Below, in pieces: positions 43,621 through 53,737 of a stretch of DNA of 64,000 nucleotides; within the stretch, counting starts at the first letter, position 1; every line of letters starts with the position of its first letter. The notes under the pieces are model-generated. The model was not told the origin of the DNA, made no database searches, and saw nothing but the letters and a program-made list of their open reading frames with translations. The position numbers were made by a program, and so were the translations under genes. The DNA is taken from positions 1,129,001 through 1,193,000 of the forward strand of contig NZ_JARBAX010000001.1 of the NCBI RefSeq assembly GCF_028807635.1. The letters run 5' to 3'. The stretch comes from Streptomyces spiramyceticus (lineage in GTDB: Bacteria; Actinomycetota; Actinomycetes; Streptomycetales; Streptomycetaceae).

Positions 43621-46600
43621 CTACAGCTCTCGTACCTCGAAGGCGTCCAGTACGAACTCCGCCACCCCGTCGTCGCCCACCTTGCGCAGGCCGACCCATG
43701 GCTCACCCTTCGGGGCTGCCGTGAATTCGTAGGAGAACACGGTGGGTTCCGTGGCTATCGGCAACGGCAGGCCGGCCAGGTCCCGGTCGTCCACTCCCGT
43801 GATCCAGGCGTACTGCCCGGCCTTCTCGTTCTCGTAGCGGAAGGACACCCGGTAGCGCTTGCCCGCCTCGAACCGGACGGTGTGCTGCACGGTCCGGTAG
43901 ACCAGGCCCTTGTTCTCGCCGCGCGACTTGAGCGATTCGGAGCCGTCGATGACGTCGTCGATGGCCTTGCCGTTCCAGCCGCGCTGCGTGAAGGGGGCAT
44001 GCCGCTGCGCGATGTGGGTGCGCGGGTCGGTGGAGCCGCCCGCGTCGCCCTTCACGAATACGCCCCACCCCTGCGGCACGTGCTGGAAGTCCTCGAAGGC
44101 CACCGTGCCCGCCTTGGTGGACCGCGTGGCGGCGACGATCCGTACGTTGTCGAAGCGCACCCGTGCGTCGCCCGCCTCGGCCCGCAGAGTGAGGTCGACC
44201 GGACCCCCGCCCTCCGGCACGGTGAAGTACGTGAACATCCGCTGGAAGCGGGTGTCGTGCTTACGGTCGGCGGCGACGAGGTTGACGGCCGTGGACGTAT
44301 CGGTCCAGTTCTCCGCCGTTGCCCCGTCGGCGGTCCGTACCGTGAGCGCGGCCCGTCGCCGCTCCCCCGCCTTCGCCCCCACCTCGACCTGTACGGAGGC
44401 GGCGTACGTCCCGGGTGCGAGGCGCGCGAGGCGCCGGCCGACGGCTGCCGCCCCGCCCGCGCCGATGACCAGCTCGTAATCGCCCGTCCGGCTCAGCTCC
44501 ACCGAGGCGGGACCGCTGACCGTCCACCCCTCCAGAGAGCCGGAGTTGAAGCCCGGGTCGTACAGCGGGGTGGCCTGCCCCCAGTCCGGGGCGCCGGGCG
44601 GCGGCACCTGGGTGCGGTAGAGGACGTACGGCTGCTTCGCCTCGGCGTCGACGGTGACCTTGCCGGAGCGGACCGGCAGCTCGCGGACGTACACCCGGCC
44701 CTGGTCGGTGAGCTTGTAGAGCGCCACCTTCGACGCGCCCGCCCAGCCGCGCGGCAGCTGCCAGCTGCTGCTGCCGCCCGCCGGGTTGTAGTGGTAGAGC
44801 TTCGCCGGGTCCGTGGCTCTGCGCGGCTCCCACGGCAGGAGATAGCGCCCGCCGTCGTATACGAGCCGTCCGTCGGTGGTGATGCGCCGGGTTCCGTCCG
44901 CGTCGCCGACCACCGTCCTGGTCGGTCCGAAGAAGGTGATCTCGTGTGCGCCCCATGTCTTCACCGGGTACGCCTGGAGGTACTTGGCGGGCAGGCTGTC
45001 GGTCCAGATCAGCTGGTAGAAGGTGTTCCAGTCGGTCTTGTTGACCCAGCCCTCGAAGTTCCCTGTGCGCGGGATGCCGAGCAGGGTCGGCCACTTGTCG
45101 GCGAAGATGTCCTTCTGGTGGTTGCGGATGAAGCGGATCAGCTGGGAGTTGATGCCGCGCGAGGTGTCGCCGCCGTAGTCGACCTCGGTGGCCCAGTGCG
45201 ACCACAGGGACGAGCGTTCCAGGCCGTGTCCCCACTCGGTGGTGATCTGCCAGCCCTGCTCGCGCAGTGCCCGCTGGAGCCGGTCCGAGGTCCAGCCGGA
45301 CTCGCGGAAGACATCGATGTACAGCATGTTGAGGGCAGGATCGGTCTCGTCGCGCAGGTCCTTGAAGCGCTTCACGATGTCGCCGGAGACCAGGTCGCGC
45401 CGCTGGTCGATGCGGTAGCTCTGGTCGAGCCAGTCCCACTGCTCGTTCGCCTTGTCGACGAGGGTCTCGGAGAAGGCGTTGGCGACGGGGTAGGACTCGG
45501 TGGCGTTCACATGTACGCCGAAGTCGCTGCCCCACTTCCTGCCCTCCCTGACAAGGGTGTTGAGGTCGTCGAGCCCGCCCGCGCGCTTGTTGTGGTTGCC
45601 CGCGTAGTCGGGGTGGGCAGAGTCGTGCCCCTCCGACTGATAGCCCTTGAGCAGCGTGTACTGGCGCAGTCCGTCCGTCGCGAGAGAGATCCGCTTGACG
45701 TTGTCGAGCGTGGCGAGGAAGGGGTTGGTGGCCTGGCTGGCGAAGTTGAAGGGGATGTGCGGGACGACGCGCAGGTGCTGTTCGTCCGCGCCCAGCGGGG
45801 TGACCATGATGTCGCGGAAGGCGATGGCGGCGTCCTGCCAGTCGACGAGGCCGTCGCCGTTACGGTCACCGGTGATGATCACGGTGGCGTACGGAAGGGG
45901 CTCGGTGGCACCGGCGGGCGCGGTCGCGGCCCGGTGGGTCCACTGGCCGCACGCCAGTTGCGCCTTTACGTGGCCGTCCTTGCGGACAGTGGTACGCCAC
46001 AGGCGTCCGTTCTCCCAGGTGGTGCCGGCCGCACTGTCGGGCTTGTCGTACGACGTATTGGTCTCCAGCGCCCCGCCCAGCCTGTCGTGTGCGACGACGG
46101 CGTACGCACAGCCGGTCGCCGCCTCGGCGGCCGTGTCCGGTGTGACCTTGACGAGGGTGTCGCCGCTCTTGGCCTTGTCCAGCTGGATCCTCGCGGCGAG
46201 CAGGGTGGCGCCGGGCTGGTCGCTGCGTACGGACAGGAAGGCGAGGGAGGGGATCTGGAGGGTGCCGACGCGCAGTGCGGCCGTGTCGGCGATCCTGGTG
46301 ATCCGCCAGTCGACCTGCCGGCCGGTGACCCGGATCTCCGCATGGATCTCGGTGCCGCCCTCGAAGGCCAGGACGTACGCGATGCGGTCGCCGTCGGCGC
46401 GGGCGGTGACCCGGGGCGTACGGGCGGTTCCGTCGATCAGTACCGAGGTGACCGGATCCTCCTGCCCGTACAGCTTCGCGCCGGTATGGCGATCGGTGTA
46501 CGAGACGATGCGGGGGAAGCCGGGGTCGACGCGCACCTCCAGCTCACGGGAGCGCAGCGCTGTCCCGGCGGCTCCAGCGGCTCCGGCAGCTCCGCCCGCT

Positions 46601-46722
46601 CCCGACGACGCGGCGCCGAACGCGGCGCCCGGTGTGGCCACGACCGCGCCGAGACCGATCAGTGCGGTGGCAGTCGTCACGGTCCTGCGACTCGGCCCAC
46701 GGCCCTGTACGTACGAATCCAC
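43621..46722 (-). CDS. Secreted endo-alpha-N-acetylgalactosaminidase (GH101)
   Basis: GH101 enzymes release the core-1 disaccharide from mucin-type O-glycoproteins. The 1033-residue precursor starts at GTG 46722 behind AGGAGGAG and has a signal peptide with an RR pair (SRRTVTTATALIGLGAVVATPGA). An N-terminal beta domain is followed by the catalytic barrel: the nucleophile Asp is probably in LNMLYIDVFRESGWT, and the acid/base Glu in ITTEWGHGLERSS. C-terminal jelly-roll domains (from about residue 690) contain a carbohydrate-binding-like module. The calcium-like GDRNGDGLVDWQD lies near residue 284. Confidence 0.92.
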   Translation of the reverse strand: MDSYVQGRGPSRRTVTTATALIGLGAVVATPGAAFGAASSGAGGAAGAAGAAGTALRSRELEVRVDPGFPRIVSYTDRHTGAKLYGQEDPVTSVLIDGTARTPRVTARADGDRIAYVLAFEGGTEIHAEIRVTGRQVDWRITRIADTAALRVGTLQIPSLAFLSVRSDQPGATLLAARIQLDKAKSGDTLVKVTPDTAAEAATGCAYAVVAHDRLGGALETNTSYDKPDSAAGTTWENGRLWRTTVRKDGHVKAQLACGQWTHRAATAPAGATEPLPYATVIITGDRNGDGLVDWQDAAIAFRDIMVTPLGADEQHLRVVPHIPFNFASQATNPFLATLDNVKRISLATDGLRQYTLLKGYQSEGHDSAHPDYAGNHNKRAGGLDDLNTLVREGRKWGSDFGVHVNATESYPVANAFSETLVDKANEQWDWLDQSYRIDQRRDLVSGDIVKRFKDLRDETDPALNMLYIDVFRESGWTSDRLQRALREQGWQITTEWGHGLERSSLWSHWATEVDYGGDTSRGINSQLIRFIRNHQKDIFADKWPTLLGIPRTGNFEGWVNKTDWNTFYQLIWTDSLPAKYLQAYPVKTWGAHEITFFGPTRTVVGDADGTRRITTDGRLVYDGGRYLLPWEPRRATDPAKLYHYNPAGGSSSWQLPRGWAGASKVALYKLTDQGRVYVRELPVRSGKVTVDAEAKQPYVLYRTQVPPPGAPDWGQATPLYDPGFNSGSLEGWTVSGPASVELSRTGDYELVIGAGGAAAVGRRLARLAPGTYAASVQVEVGAKAGERRRAALTVRTADGATAENWTDTSTAVNLVAADRKHDTRFQRMFTYFTVPEGGGPVDLTLRAEAGDARVRFDNVRIVAATRSTKAGTVAFEDFQHVPQGWGVFVKGDAGGSTDPRTHIAQRHAPFTQRGWNGKAIDDVIDGSESLKSRGENKGLVYRTVQHTVRFEAGKRYRVSFRYENEKAGQYAWITGVDDRDLAGLPLPIATEPTVFSYEFTAAPKGEPWVGLRKVGDDGVAEFVLDAFEVREL

Positions 46723-46796
46723 GCTCGCTCCTCCTGGTGACGGTTAACCGTGACCGTCACGATGCGCCGCGTGGTGCGAGGGGGCCTATGGACAAA

Positions 46797-46840
46797 GAAG
46801 GGGCGGGTGTTGGACTAACGCGTCCGACCCCCGCCCCTTC
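46797..46840 (-). terminator. Terminator downstream of the trypsin gene
   Basis: The 18-base arms GAAGGGGCGGGTGTTGGA and TCCGACCCCCGCCCCTTC pair with two G-U or mismatch positions around an 8-base loop. It separates the trypsin gene from the GH101 gene on the same strand. Confidence 0.75.
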
Positions 46841-46856
46841 ACCGCTCATGCGGGGG

Positions 46857-47726
<870 letters not shown>

Positions 47727-47876
47727 TCAACTCGCCGTTGGATTATGTGGAGTTGCCCGCCCGGCCGACAAGAGACGCTTCCAGCCACACCCGCCACACC
47801 GAGGCCGTATTCATCCGCACCGCGGTCCGCCGGATCCGCTTACAGTGGAGATCTGTTCACCGTCGTGTGAGGACGT

Positions 47877-48788
47877 GTGGGGGTGAGTGCGGGCGTGAGT
47901 GGCGGCAGCGAGGTCGTGCACGGCTTTCCGCACCTGACCACCGTGCGGTCCGCCCTCACGGCGCTCCACAAACGGCTCTCGTACGACGGCGTGCACACCT
48001 ACGCACCGAGCGTCTTCCCCGTCGACGTCGCCTTCTCCGACCAGGACGATCTCCACCTCGGCACCCAGCGTGTGGCGCGCGCCCTCGTCCACCACCTGCA
48101 TCTGCCGGACGCCCGCATGATCGTGAGCTTCCGCGAGATGGAGCACGCCGCGAGCGTGGAGCTCGCCGCCGGTCCCGAGTACTTCATCGAGCTCAACTCA
48201 CGTTTCAGGACCCACCGCAACGACATCGGGGCCGCCCTCGCCCACGAGATCACGCACGTCCTGCTGCACCGGCTCGACCTCGCCTTCGCCGGGACGCGCG
48301 ACAACGAGATCCTGACCGACACCGTGACGACGTATCTGGGCGCGGGCTGGCTGCTGCTCGACGCGTTCCGCGAGGACGGGGCGTCCAGCCAGAAGCTCGG
48401 CTATCTGACGCCGGAGGAGTTCGGATACGTCCTGGCGAAGCGCGCGATCGCCTTCGGCGAGGACCCGTCGCCCTGGTTCACCAGCGCGCAGGCGTACACG
48501 GCGTACACCAAGGGCCTGGCGCAGGCCCGCCATGACGAGCGGCAGCCGCCGCTCACGGCCGCCGGCTGGGCGGGCCGCCGCCGGTACGCCAAGGAGCGGC
48601 GGTACGCCCAGGAGAACGGCGGCCGGGCCGACCCCGGCCTCTCGTACGCCTTCGAGGGCGGCGGCCGCGAGCCGCTGCGCGTCTCCTTCCCCTGCCCGAC
48701 CTGCCACCAGCGCATCCGTGTCCCGGTAAGCGGCCGGGCGCGGGTCCGGTGCGCCCTGTGCCGCACGATTCTCGAATGCGATACGTGA
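47877..48788 (+). CDS. Putative zinc metallopeptidase with C-terminal zinc ribbon
   Basis: This 303-residue protein contains ALAHEITHVLLHRLDL (HExxH, near residue 121) followed by TRDNEILTDTVTTYLGAG, where the Glu could be a third zinc ligand. The C-terminus has CPTCHQ...CALC, a four-Cys zinc ribbon of the kind that binds nucleic acid or protein. No signal peptide, so it is cytosolic. The family is not one I can name; similar proteins occur in other Streptomyces. GTG 47877 or GTG 47883 may be the start. It is followed 23 bp later by the ankyrin-HEAT gene, probably in one operon. Confidence 0.8.
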   Translation: MGVSAGVSGGSEVVHGFPHLTTVRSALTALHKRLSYDGVHTYAPSVFPVDVAFSDQDDLHLGTQRVARALVHHLHLPDARMIVSFREMEHAASVELAAGPEYFIELNSRFRTHRNDIGAALAHEITHVLLHRLDLAFAGTRDNEILTDTVTTYLGAGWLLLDAFREDGASSQKLGYLTPEEFGYVLAKRAIAFGEDPSPWFTSAQAYTAYTKGLAQARHDERQPPLTAAGWAGRRRYAKERRYAQENGGRADPGLSYAFEGGGREPLRVSFPCPTCHQRIRVPVSGRARVRCALCRTILECDT

Positions 48789-48811
48789 AGGGGCACACGT
48801 AGGGTCGAAGC

Positions 48812-50332
48812 ATGACGAACGATCCGACAGCGGACGCGCAGACCCTGGTCGAAGCGGTGTACTACGCCGACGACGACACCGTCGTAAGGCTGCTGAGGTC
48901 CGGCATCTCGCCCGAGACCCCCGACGAAGAGGGCACGACCCCGCTCTACGAGGCGGCCATGCAGAACCGGCCCAGCATCGTACGGCTGCTGCTCGCCGCG
49001 GGCGCCGACCCCAACCGGGCGAGCGGCCCGGAAGCCGGTGACCTGCCGCTGTGCGGCGCCGCGGTGGGCGGCCATACGGAGGTCGTGGAGGCGCTGCTCT
49101 CGGCGGGCGCGACGCCGGATCTGCGCGAGGAATTCGAGTTCACCGCCTTGGCCTGGGCCGTACGGCAGGGGAACTCGGACACCGTGGAGGCGCTTTTGGA
49201 GTACGGCGCGGACCCCGACCTGCCGGGACCCGGCACCGAGCCGCCCCTGGTGGTCGCGGCGCACCGGGGGTCCACCGAGACCGTACGGGCCCTTCTGCGG
49301 CACGGCGCGTCCGCGCGCGAGGAGGCGCTGGCAGAGGCGCGGCGATGGCTCGAAGTCGACGTGGAGCAGGAGCTGCGCGAGGAGCTGCTCAAGTCCTTCG
49401 GGGCCGGGGACGGGAGCGGTGGCGCGAAGGTCGAGACCGTCACCCGCCGCATCGAGGAGGACGGCGGCGTAACGGTCGTGGTCGAGCTCATCCGGGACGG
49501 GGTGGCGCAGGCCGGCAAGGAGCGGCAGACCGGGCACGCCGCGATCGTCACTCTCCTGGAGCAGGAGCTCGGCATCCGTACGCCCTTCGAGGAGCTCGCC
49601 GGTCGGGCCCTGCGCGGTGGGGACCCCGACCGGGACGACTGGATGGAGGCGCTGGCCGCGCTGTGGCGGCGCGGTGACGAGGAGACGTTCCAGGCGGCGG
49701 CCGCCTGGTGCGCGAGCGGAGAACCGTTGCGGCAGGCCTTCGCCGCCGACGTACTGGCGCAGCTCGGTTTCGAGCAGGACGGGAAGCCCTTCGCCGCCCG
49801 CGCCCTGCCGCTGCTGCGGCAGCTGGCGCGCGAGGCGGAGGACCCCGAGCTGATCCAGGCGGCCGTCCTGGGGCTGGGGCACCACGCCGACCCGGCCGCG
49901 CTGCCGGAGATCCTGCGCCATGCGGATCACCCCGACACGGAGGTACGCCACCGGGTGGCGATCTCCCTCGTCGGCCTGGTTCCCGCCGGCCACGAGGAGG
50001 GTGCGGCGGCCCTGATCGCGCTCAGCCGCGACACCGACGACGAGGTGCGGGACTGGGCGACGATGGCACTGGCCGGCATCGAGGCCGACACCCCGGAGAT
50101 CCGCGAGGCCCTGGCGGCGCGTCTGGAGGACCGCGACCCGGACACGGCGGCGGAGGCGGCCCGTGGCCTCGCGGCACGCCGGGACCCGCGCGCGGTGGAG
50201 GCACTGGCACGCCTGCTCGCCCACGAGGACCCGGAGGGGTACGCCTACTCCACTGCCGCGGAGGCGCTCGAACACGTGACGGACGAGACGGTGAGGCGCC
50301 GCCTGGAGCAGACACCGCCGCGCCACCGTTGA
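48812..50332 (+). CDS. Ankyrin and HEAT repeat protein
   Basis: The 506-residue protein has four to five ankyrin repeats at the N-terminus (residues about 10-170, for example TPLYEAAMQNRPSIVRLLLA, then LPLCGAAVGGHTEVVEALLS). A charged linker and HEAT-like repeats follow (about 290-500: LIQAAVLGLGHHADPAALPE and HRVAISLVGLVPAGHEEGAA). There is no signal peptide or enzyme motif. It is a scaffold for protein binding. It lies 23 bp after the metallopeptidase gene, and the two may work together, for instance the scaffold presenting substrates (inference). Confidence 0.88.
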   Translation: MTNDPTADAQTLVEAVYYADDDTVVRLLRSGISPETPDEEGTTPLYEAAMQNRPSIVRLLLAAGADPNRASGPEAGDLPLCGAAVGGHTEVVEALLSAGATPDLREEFEFTALAWAVRQGNSDTVEALLEYGADPDLPGPGTEPPLVVAAHRGSTETVRALLRHGASAREEALAEARRWLEVDVEQELREELLKSFGAGDGSGGAKVETVTRRIEEDGGVTVVVELIRDGVAQAGKERQTGHAAIVTLLEQELGIRTPFEELAGRALRGGDPDRDDWMEALAALWRRGDEETFQAAAAWCASGEPLRQAFAADVLAQLGFEQDGKPFAARALPLLRQLAREAEDPELIQAAVLGLGHHADPAALPEILRHADHPDTEVRHRVAISLVGLVPAGHEEGAAALIALSRDTDDEVRDWATMALAGIEADTPEIREALAARLEDRDPDTAAEAARGLAARRDPRAVEALARLLAHEDPEGYAYSTAAEALEHVTDETVRRRLEQTPPRHR

Positions 50333-50365
50333 CAGTGGAGTGGAGGAAGAGCGGGCAGAGGCCGT

Positions 50366-50761
50366 TCAGCAGCCGTAGTCGACGAGGTCGAACGACGCGT
50401 AGTGATCGGCCGTGTAGTAGTCCTCCTGTGCCGAGTCACCGGTGACGATGCGGCGCGCGCCGCGGGTGGGGGAGCCCGGCGTGATGACGGTGTACTCGTG
50501 GTAGTACCCGGTGTTCTGGCTCGGCAGGAGCTGCTCGCGGTTCTGGAAGACGGTCCCGTCCTGTTCGTACGGGAAGGGCCCGCCGGCCTCTATGAGGTCG
50601 AGGGTGTCGTGCGCCTGGGACGGCAAGGCGGAGTAACAGATGTCGCCAACCGCAGGGACGGGGGCGGCACTTGCGACGGCCGTTACCGGGCCGCCGACGA
50701 GGAGGGTGGAGACGAGAGCGGCGATGCCGCTGATGACGGAGATTCGTGGGGGGATCCGCAT
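50366..50761 (-). CDS. Secreted guanyl-specific ribonuclease (RNase Sa type)
   Basis: The 131-residue precursor has a signal peptide (ISVISGIAALVSTLLVGGPV) and a mature domain of about 96 residues close to the RNase Sa/barnase superfamily: DTLDLIEAGGPFPYEQDGTV, then YYHEYTVITPG. Catalytic Glu lies in YHEYTV, Arg in ARRIVTG and His in DHYASF. The first and last cysteines (DICYS, DYGC) form the known disulfide. It cuts RNA after guanosine outside the cell. The start could also be ATG 50770. A barstar-like inhibitor gene is not seen next to it. Confidence 0.93.
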   Translation of the reverse strand: MRIPPRISVISGIAALVSTLLVGGPVTAVASAAPVPAVGDICYSALPSQAHDTLDLIEAGGPFPYEQDGTVFQNREQLLPSQNTGYYHEYTVITPGSPTRGARRIVTGDSAQEDYYTADHYASFDLVDYGC

Positions 50762-50858
50762 GGGCACCATGATGACGCGCGTAGAGCGGGGCGCGTCAAT
50801 TCCAACTCCCGTGAATTTTCCGTGCGTTAACCTGACCGGAGGTCGGGGGGATGCGCGC

Positions 50859-51128
50859 GCTCAGCGCGTCGAGCGTGTCGAGGGCGTCGAGCACCTCCAG
50901 CCCGTCCGGCGCATCCAGCCCGTCCAACGCGTTGAGCCCGTCCAGCGCATCCAGCCCGACCAGCACCTCCAGTGGGTCGGAGCCCGTCGAGCACCTCCAA
51001 CCTGCACAGCGCGTCCAGCGCGTCGCAGCCCGTCGAGCACCTCCAACCCGTCCAGCGCATCGGAGCCCGTCCAGCACCTCCAGCCCGTCGAGCGCACCGA
51101 GCGCACGGGAGCGCGTCCAGCGCCTCCC
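50859..51128. repeat. Degenerate 9-bp tandem repeat (about 29 units)
   Basis: About 270 bp consist of 9-base units with consensus close to GTCCAGCGC or ATCCAGCCC, with related units GTCGAGCAC and CTCCAGCCC. Every few units a 10-base unit shifts the phase. Read on the minus strand it gives runs of xLD tripeptides (for example ALDGL, DALDGL), but the phase shifts break any frame. It lies between the SDR operon end and the RNase Sa gene, both on the minus strand. Confidence 0.85.
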
Positions 51129-51250
51129 GGCGCTCTCGGAACGCTCCAGCCCCCTCCCAGCCGCACTTTCCGGCACCCCCAGCACCCCACCCCCGCACAC
51201 CCCGCACCCCCAGCAACCCGCATGCCACCCCCCGCACCCGAGCGCGCCCC

Positions 51251-52165
51251 CTACCGCCCCGCCCCGTACACCGGCCGTACCGGCCCCGCGTCCGCCAGCA
51301 GTTTCAGCGCCGCCTCCCCCACCTCCGCCGGTGCCCACCGCGCCCCCTTGTCCGCGGTCGGCCCCTCGCGCCACCCCTCCATGACCGTGATGCGCCCCGC
51401 CTCCGCCTCGAAGACCCGCCCGGTCACGCCCGCGCTCGCCACCGACCCGAGCCACACGACGAGCGGCGAGACGTTCTCGGGGGCCATGGCGTCGAACTGT
51501 CCCTCCCCCGGCGCCGCCATCGTCTCGGCGAAGGTCTGCTCGGTCATACGGGTCCTGGCGGCCGGCGCTATGGCGTTGACCTGGGCGCCGTACCGCCCCA
51601 TCTCCGCCGCCGCGACCAGCGTCAGACCGATGATCCCGGCCTTGGCGGCCGAATAACTCCCCTGCCCGACACTGCCCAACAGACCAGCGCCCGAGCTCGT
51701 GTTGACGACCCGCCCGTCCACCGGATGACCCGCCTTCGCCTCCGCCCGCCAGTGCGCGGCCGCGTGCTTCAGCGGAAGAAAGTGCCCCTTCAGGTGCACC
51801 CGCATGACCGCATCCCAGTCGTCCTCGTCCAGGTTGACCAGCATCCGGTCACGCAGAAAGCCCGCGTTGTTGACCAGGGTGTCGAGCCGCCCGAAGGTCT
51901 CCACCGCCGCCGTGATGAGCGAGGATGCCCCGTGCGTCGTAGCGATGTCGCCGCCGTGCGCGACCGCCTCGCCCCCTGCGGCGGTGATCTCGTCGACGAC
52001 CTGCTGGGCGGGGCCCGACGACGTCCCCGCACCGTCCAGTCCGACCCCCAGGTCGTTGACGACAACCTTCGCGCCCTCCGCCGCGAAGGCCAGCGCATGG
52101 GCCCGCCCGAGCCCCCGACCCGCGCCCGTCACGACGACGACCCGTCCGTCGCAGATTCCCGTCAT
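51251..52165 (-). CDS. SDR oxidoreductase (Rv3548c-like, KstR2 regulon)
   Basis: This short-chain dehydrogenase has 304 residues, starting at ATG 52165 behind AAGGAGA. The NAD(P) motif is TGAGRGLGRAHA and the active-site pair Tyr-Lys lies in SYSAAKAG, with NNAG in LDTLVNNAGF. It is longer than a usual SDR because of a C-terminal extension of about 50 residues, as in the mycobacterial Rv3548c type. Its exact reaction in ring degradation is not settled. It is the second gene of the minus-strand pair expressed divergently from echA20. Confidence 0.85.
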   Translation of the reverse strand: MTGICDGRVVVVTGAGRGLGRAHALAFAAEGAKVVVNDLGVGLDGAGTSSGPAQQVVDEITAAGGEAVAHGGDIATTHGASSLITAAVETFGRLDTLVNNAGFLRDRMLVNLDEDDWDAVMRVHLKGHFLPLKHAAAHWRAEAKAGHPVDGRVVNTSSGAGLLGSVGQGSYSAAKAGIIGLTLVAAAEMGRYGAQVNAIAPAARTRMTEQTFAETMAAPGEGQFDAMAPENVSPLVVWLGSVASAGVTGRVFEAEAGRITVMEGWREGPTADKGARWAPAEVGEAALKLLADAGPVRPVYGAGR

Positions 52166-52166
52166 C

Positions 52167-52931
52167 TCACTTCTCCTTATTGGCAGTTGCGGCGTCGAGG
52201 AAGGCAGGGCGCTCCCCGCCCCCGTGCACGAGCAGCGAGGCGCCCGTGATGTACGCGGCCCGCTCGGAGGCCAGGAAGACGGCGGCATCACCGATGTCCG
52301 AGGGTTCGGCGAGCCGCCCCAGCGGAACGGTCCGGCCGACCGCCGCGACTCCCGCCTCGTCTCCGTAGTGCAGATGCGACAGCTCGGTACGGACCATGCC
52401 GAGGACCAGCGTGTTCACCCGGACGTCCGGTGCCCACTCCACCGCCATCGACCGCGCCAGGTTCTCCAGACCCGCTTTGGCCGCCCCGTACGCCGCTGTG
52501 CCCGGCGAAGGCCGCGTCCCGCTGACGCTGCCGACCATCACGACTGCCCCGCCGCCGGCCCGAAGGTGCTCGTACGCGGCCAGTGAGGCGGTCATCGGCG
52601 CGACCAGGTTGAGCTCGACCACCCGCGCGTGCCGCTCGGCCTCGCCCTCTCCCAGCAACCGGTACGGCGTCCCGCCCGCGTTGTTGACCAGCACGTCCAG
52701 CCGCCCGTACGCATCCACCACACCCGCGAAGAAGCCCCGTACGGCCGCCGCATCCCGCAGGTCGACGGGCCTGAACTCGGCCTCCAGGCCGCCCACTTCG
52801 ACCGCCTTCTCCGGCGGTCGGCGGGCGCAGACCACCACCCGCGCCCCGGCGGCGAGGAACGCGCGGGCGATTCCGGCGCCGACGCCGCGGGTGCCGCCTG
52901 TCACGACGACGACCCTCCCGTCCAGTTGCAT
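52167..52931 (-). CDS. SDR oxidoreductase (Rv3549c-like, KstR2 regulon)
   Basis: The 254-residue classical SDR has the cofactor motif TGGTRGVGAGIA, NNAG in LDVLVNNAGG, and Tyr/Lys in YGAAKAG. The stop codon is one base before the start region of the next SDR, so they are co-translated. The start at ATG 52931 faces the 14-bp operator at 52953-52966. In mycobacteria the equivalent pair lies beside echA20 and ipdAB in the same order. Its substrate is inferred to be a CoA thioester from the C/D rings. Confidence 0.86.
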   Translation of the reverse strand: MQLDGRVVVVTGGTRGVGAGIARAFLAAGARVVVCARRPPEKAVEVGGLEAEFRPVDLRDAAAVRGFFAGVVDAYGRLDVLVNNAGGTPYRLLGEGEAERHARVVELNLVAPMTASLAAYEHLRAGGGAVVMVGSVSGTRPSPGTAAYGAAKAGLENLARSMAVEWAPDVRVNTLVLGMVRTELSHLHYGDEAGVAAVGRTVPLGRLAEPSDIGDAAVFLASERAAYITGASLLVHGGGERPAFLDAATANKEK

Positions 52932-52952
52932 TCGCTGCTACCTTCCCTGCCT

Positions 52953-52966
52953 AACAAATGTTTGGT
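52953..52966. promoter_or_regulatory. KstR2-type operator 1
   Basis: AACAAATGTTTGGT has the form AnCAA-(4)-TTGnT of the mycobacterial KstR2 box (AnCAAGnnCTTGnT). It lies between two divergent promoters and matches operator 2 at 62571-62584 in 13 of 14 positions when inverted. Confidence 0.7.
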
Positions 52967-52987
52967 GGAAAGGTAGCTGATCCGTTC

Positions 52988-53737
52988 ATGGGTGTCTCCA
53001 CCGCAAGCCCGGACAAGGGCATTTCCGTCGTTACGGTCGACTTCCCGCCCGTCAACGCCCTCCCCGTGCAGGGCTGGTACGACCTCGCCGACGCCGTCCG
53101 TGCGGCCGGTCGCGACCCCGGGGCCCGCTGCGTCGTCCTCGCCGCCGAGGGCCGCGGCTTCAACGCCGGCGTCGACATCAAGGAAATGCAGCGCGACCCC
53201 GGCCACGCCTCCCTCATCGGGGCCAACCGCGGCTGCGCCGAGGCCTTCGCCGCCGTCTACGAGTGCGAGGTCCCCGTCGTCGCGGCAGTGGGCGGCTTCT
53301 GCCTCGGCGGCGGCATCGGCCTGGTCGGCAACGCCGACGCGATCGTCGCGTCCGACGACGCCACCTTCGGCCTGCCGGAGCTGGACCGGGGCGCGCTGGG
53401 CGCCGCCACCCACCTCGCACGCCTCGTCCCGCAGCACCTCATGCGCACGCTGTACTACACCTCGCGCACCGCCACCGCCGCCGAACTCCACGCGCACGGC
53501 TCCGTCTGGAAAGTCGTCCCGCGCGAAGAACTCCACGACGCGGCCCTGGGCCTGGCCCGCGAGATCGCGCAGAAGGACGGCTGCCTCATCCGGCTGGCCA
53601 AGGCCGCCATCAACGGCATCGACCCCGTGGACGTACGCCGCAGCTACCGCTTCGAGCAGGGCTTCACCTTCGAGGCCAACCTCGGCGGCCTCGCCGACCG
53701 GGTCCGTAACACCTTCGGCAAGGAGGCCGGGCAGTGA
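52988..53737 (+). CDS. echA20: Enoyl-CoA hydratase/isomerase family protein (EchA20-like)
   Basis: The 249-residue crotonase-fold protein starts at ATG 52988 (an upstream ATG at 52958 overlaps the operator). The oxyanion-hole motif is AEGRGFNAGVDIKEM, followed by AAVGGFCLGGGIGLVGNADA. In mycobacteria EchA20 hydrolytically opens the last but one ring of the HIP intermediate HIEC-CoA (established for that family). It heads the plus-strand operon echA20-ipdA-ipdB-ipdC and overlaps ipdA by four bases (GTGA). Confidence 0.88.
   Translation: MGVSTASPDKGISVVTVDFPPVNALPVQGWYDLADAVRAAGRDPGARCVVLAAEGRGFNAGVDIKEMQRDPGHASLIGANRGCAEAFAAVYECEVPVVAAVGGFCLGGGIGLVGNADAIVASDDATFGLPELDRGALGAATHLARLVPQHLMRTLYYTSRTATAAELHAHGSVWKVVPREELHDAALGLAREIAQKDGCLIRLAKAAINGIDPVDVRRSYRFEQGFTFEANLGGLADRVRNTFGKEAGQ

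Noticed and set aside
50859..51128. CRISPR-like array impression
   Set aside because: Units are 9 bp, contiguous and degenerate, with no unique spacers and no cas genes nearby.
50640..51656. Long plus-strand and minus-strand frames over the 9-bp repeat
   Set aside because: They result from the repeat's lack of stops; phase shifts and overlap with the SDR gene on the other strand argue against coding.
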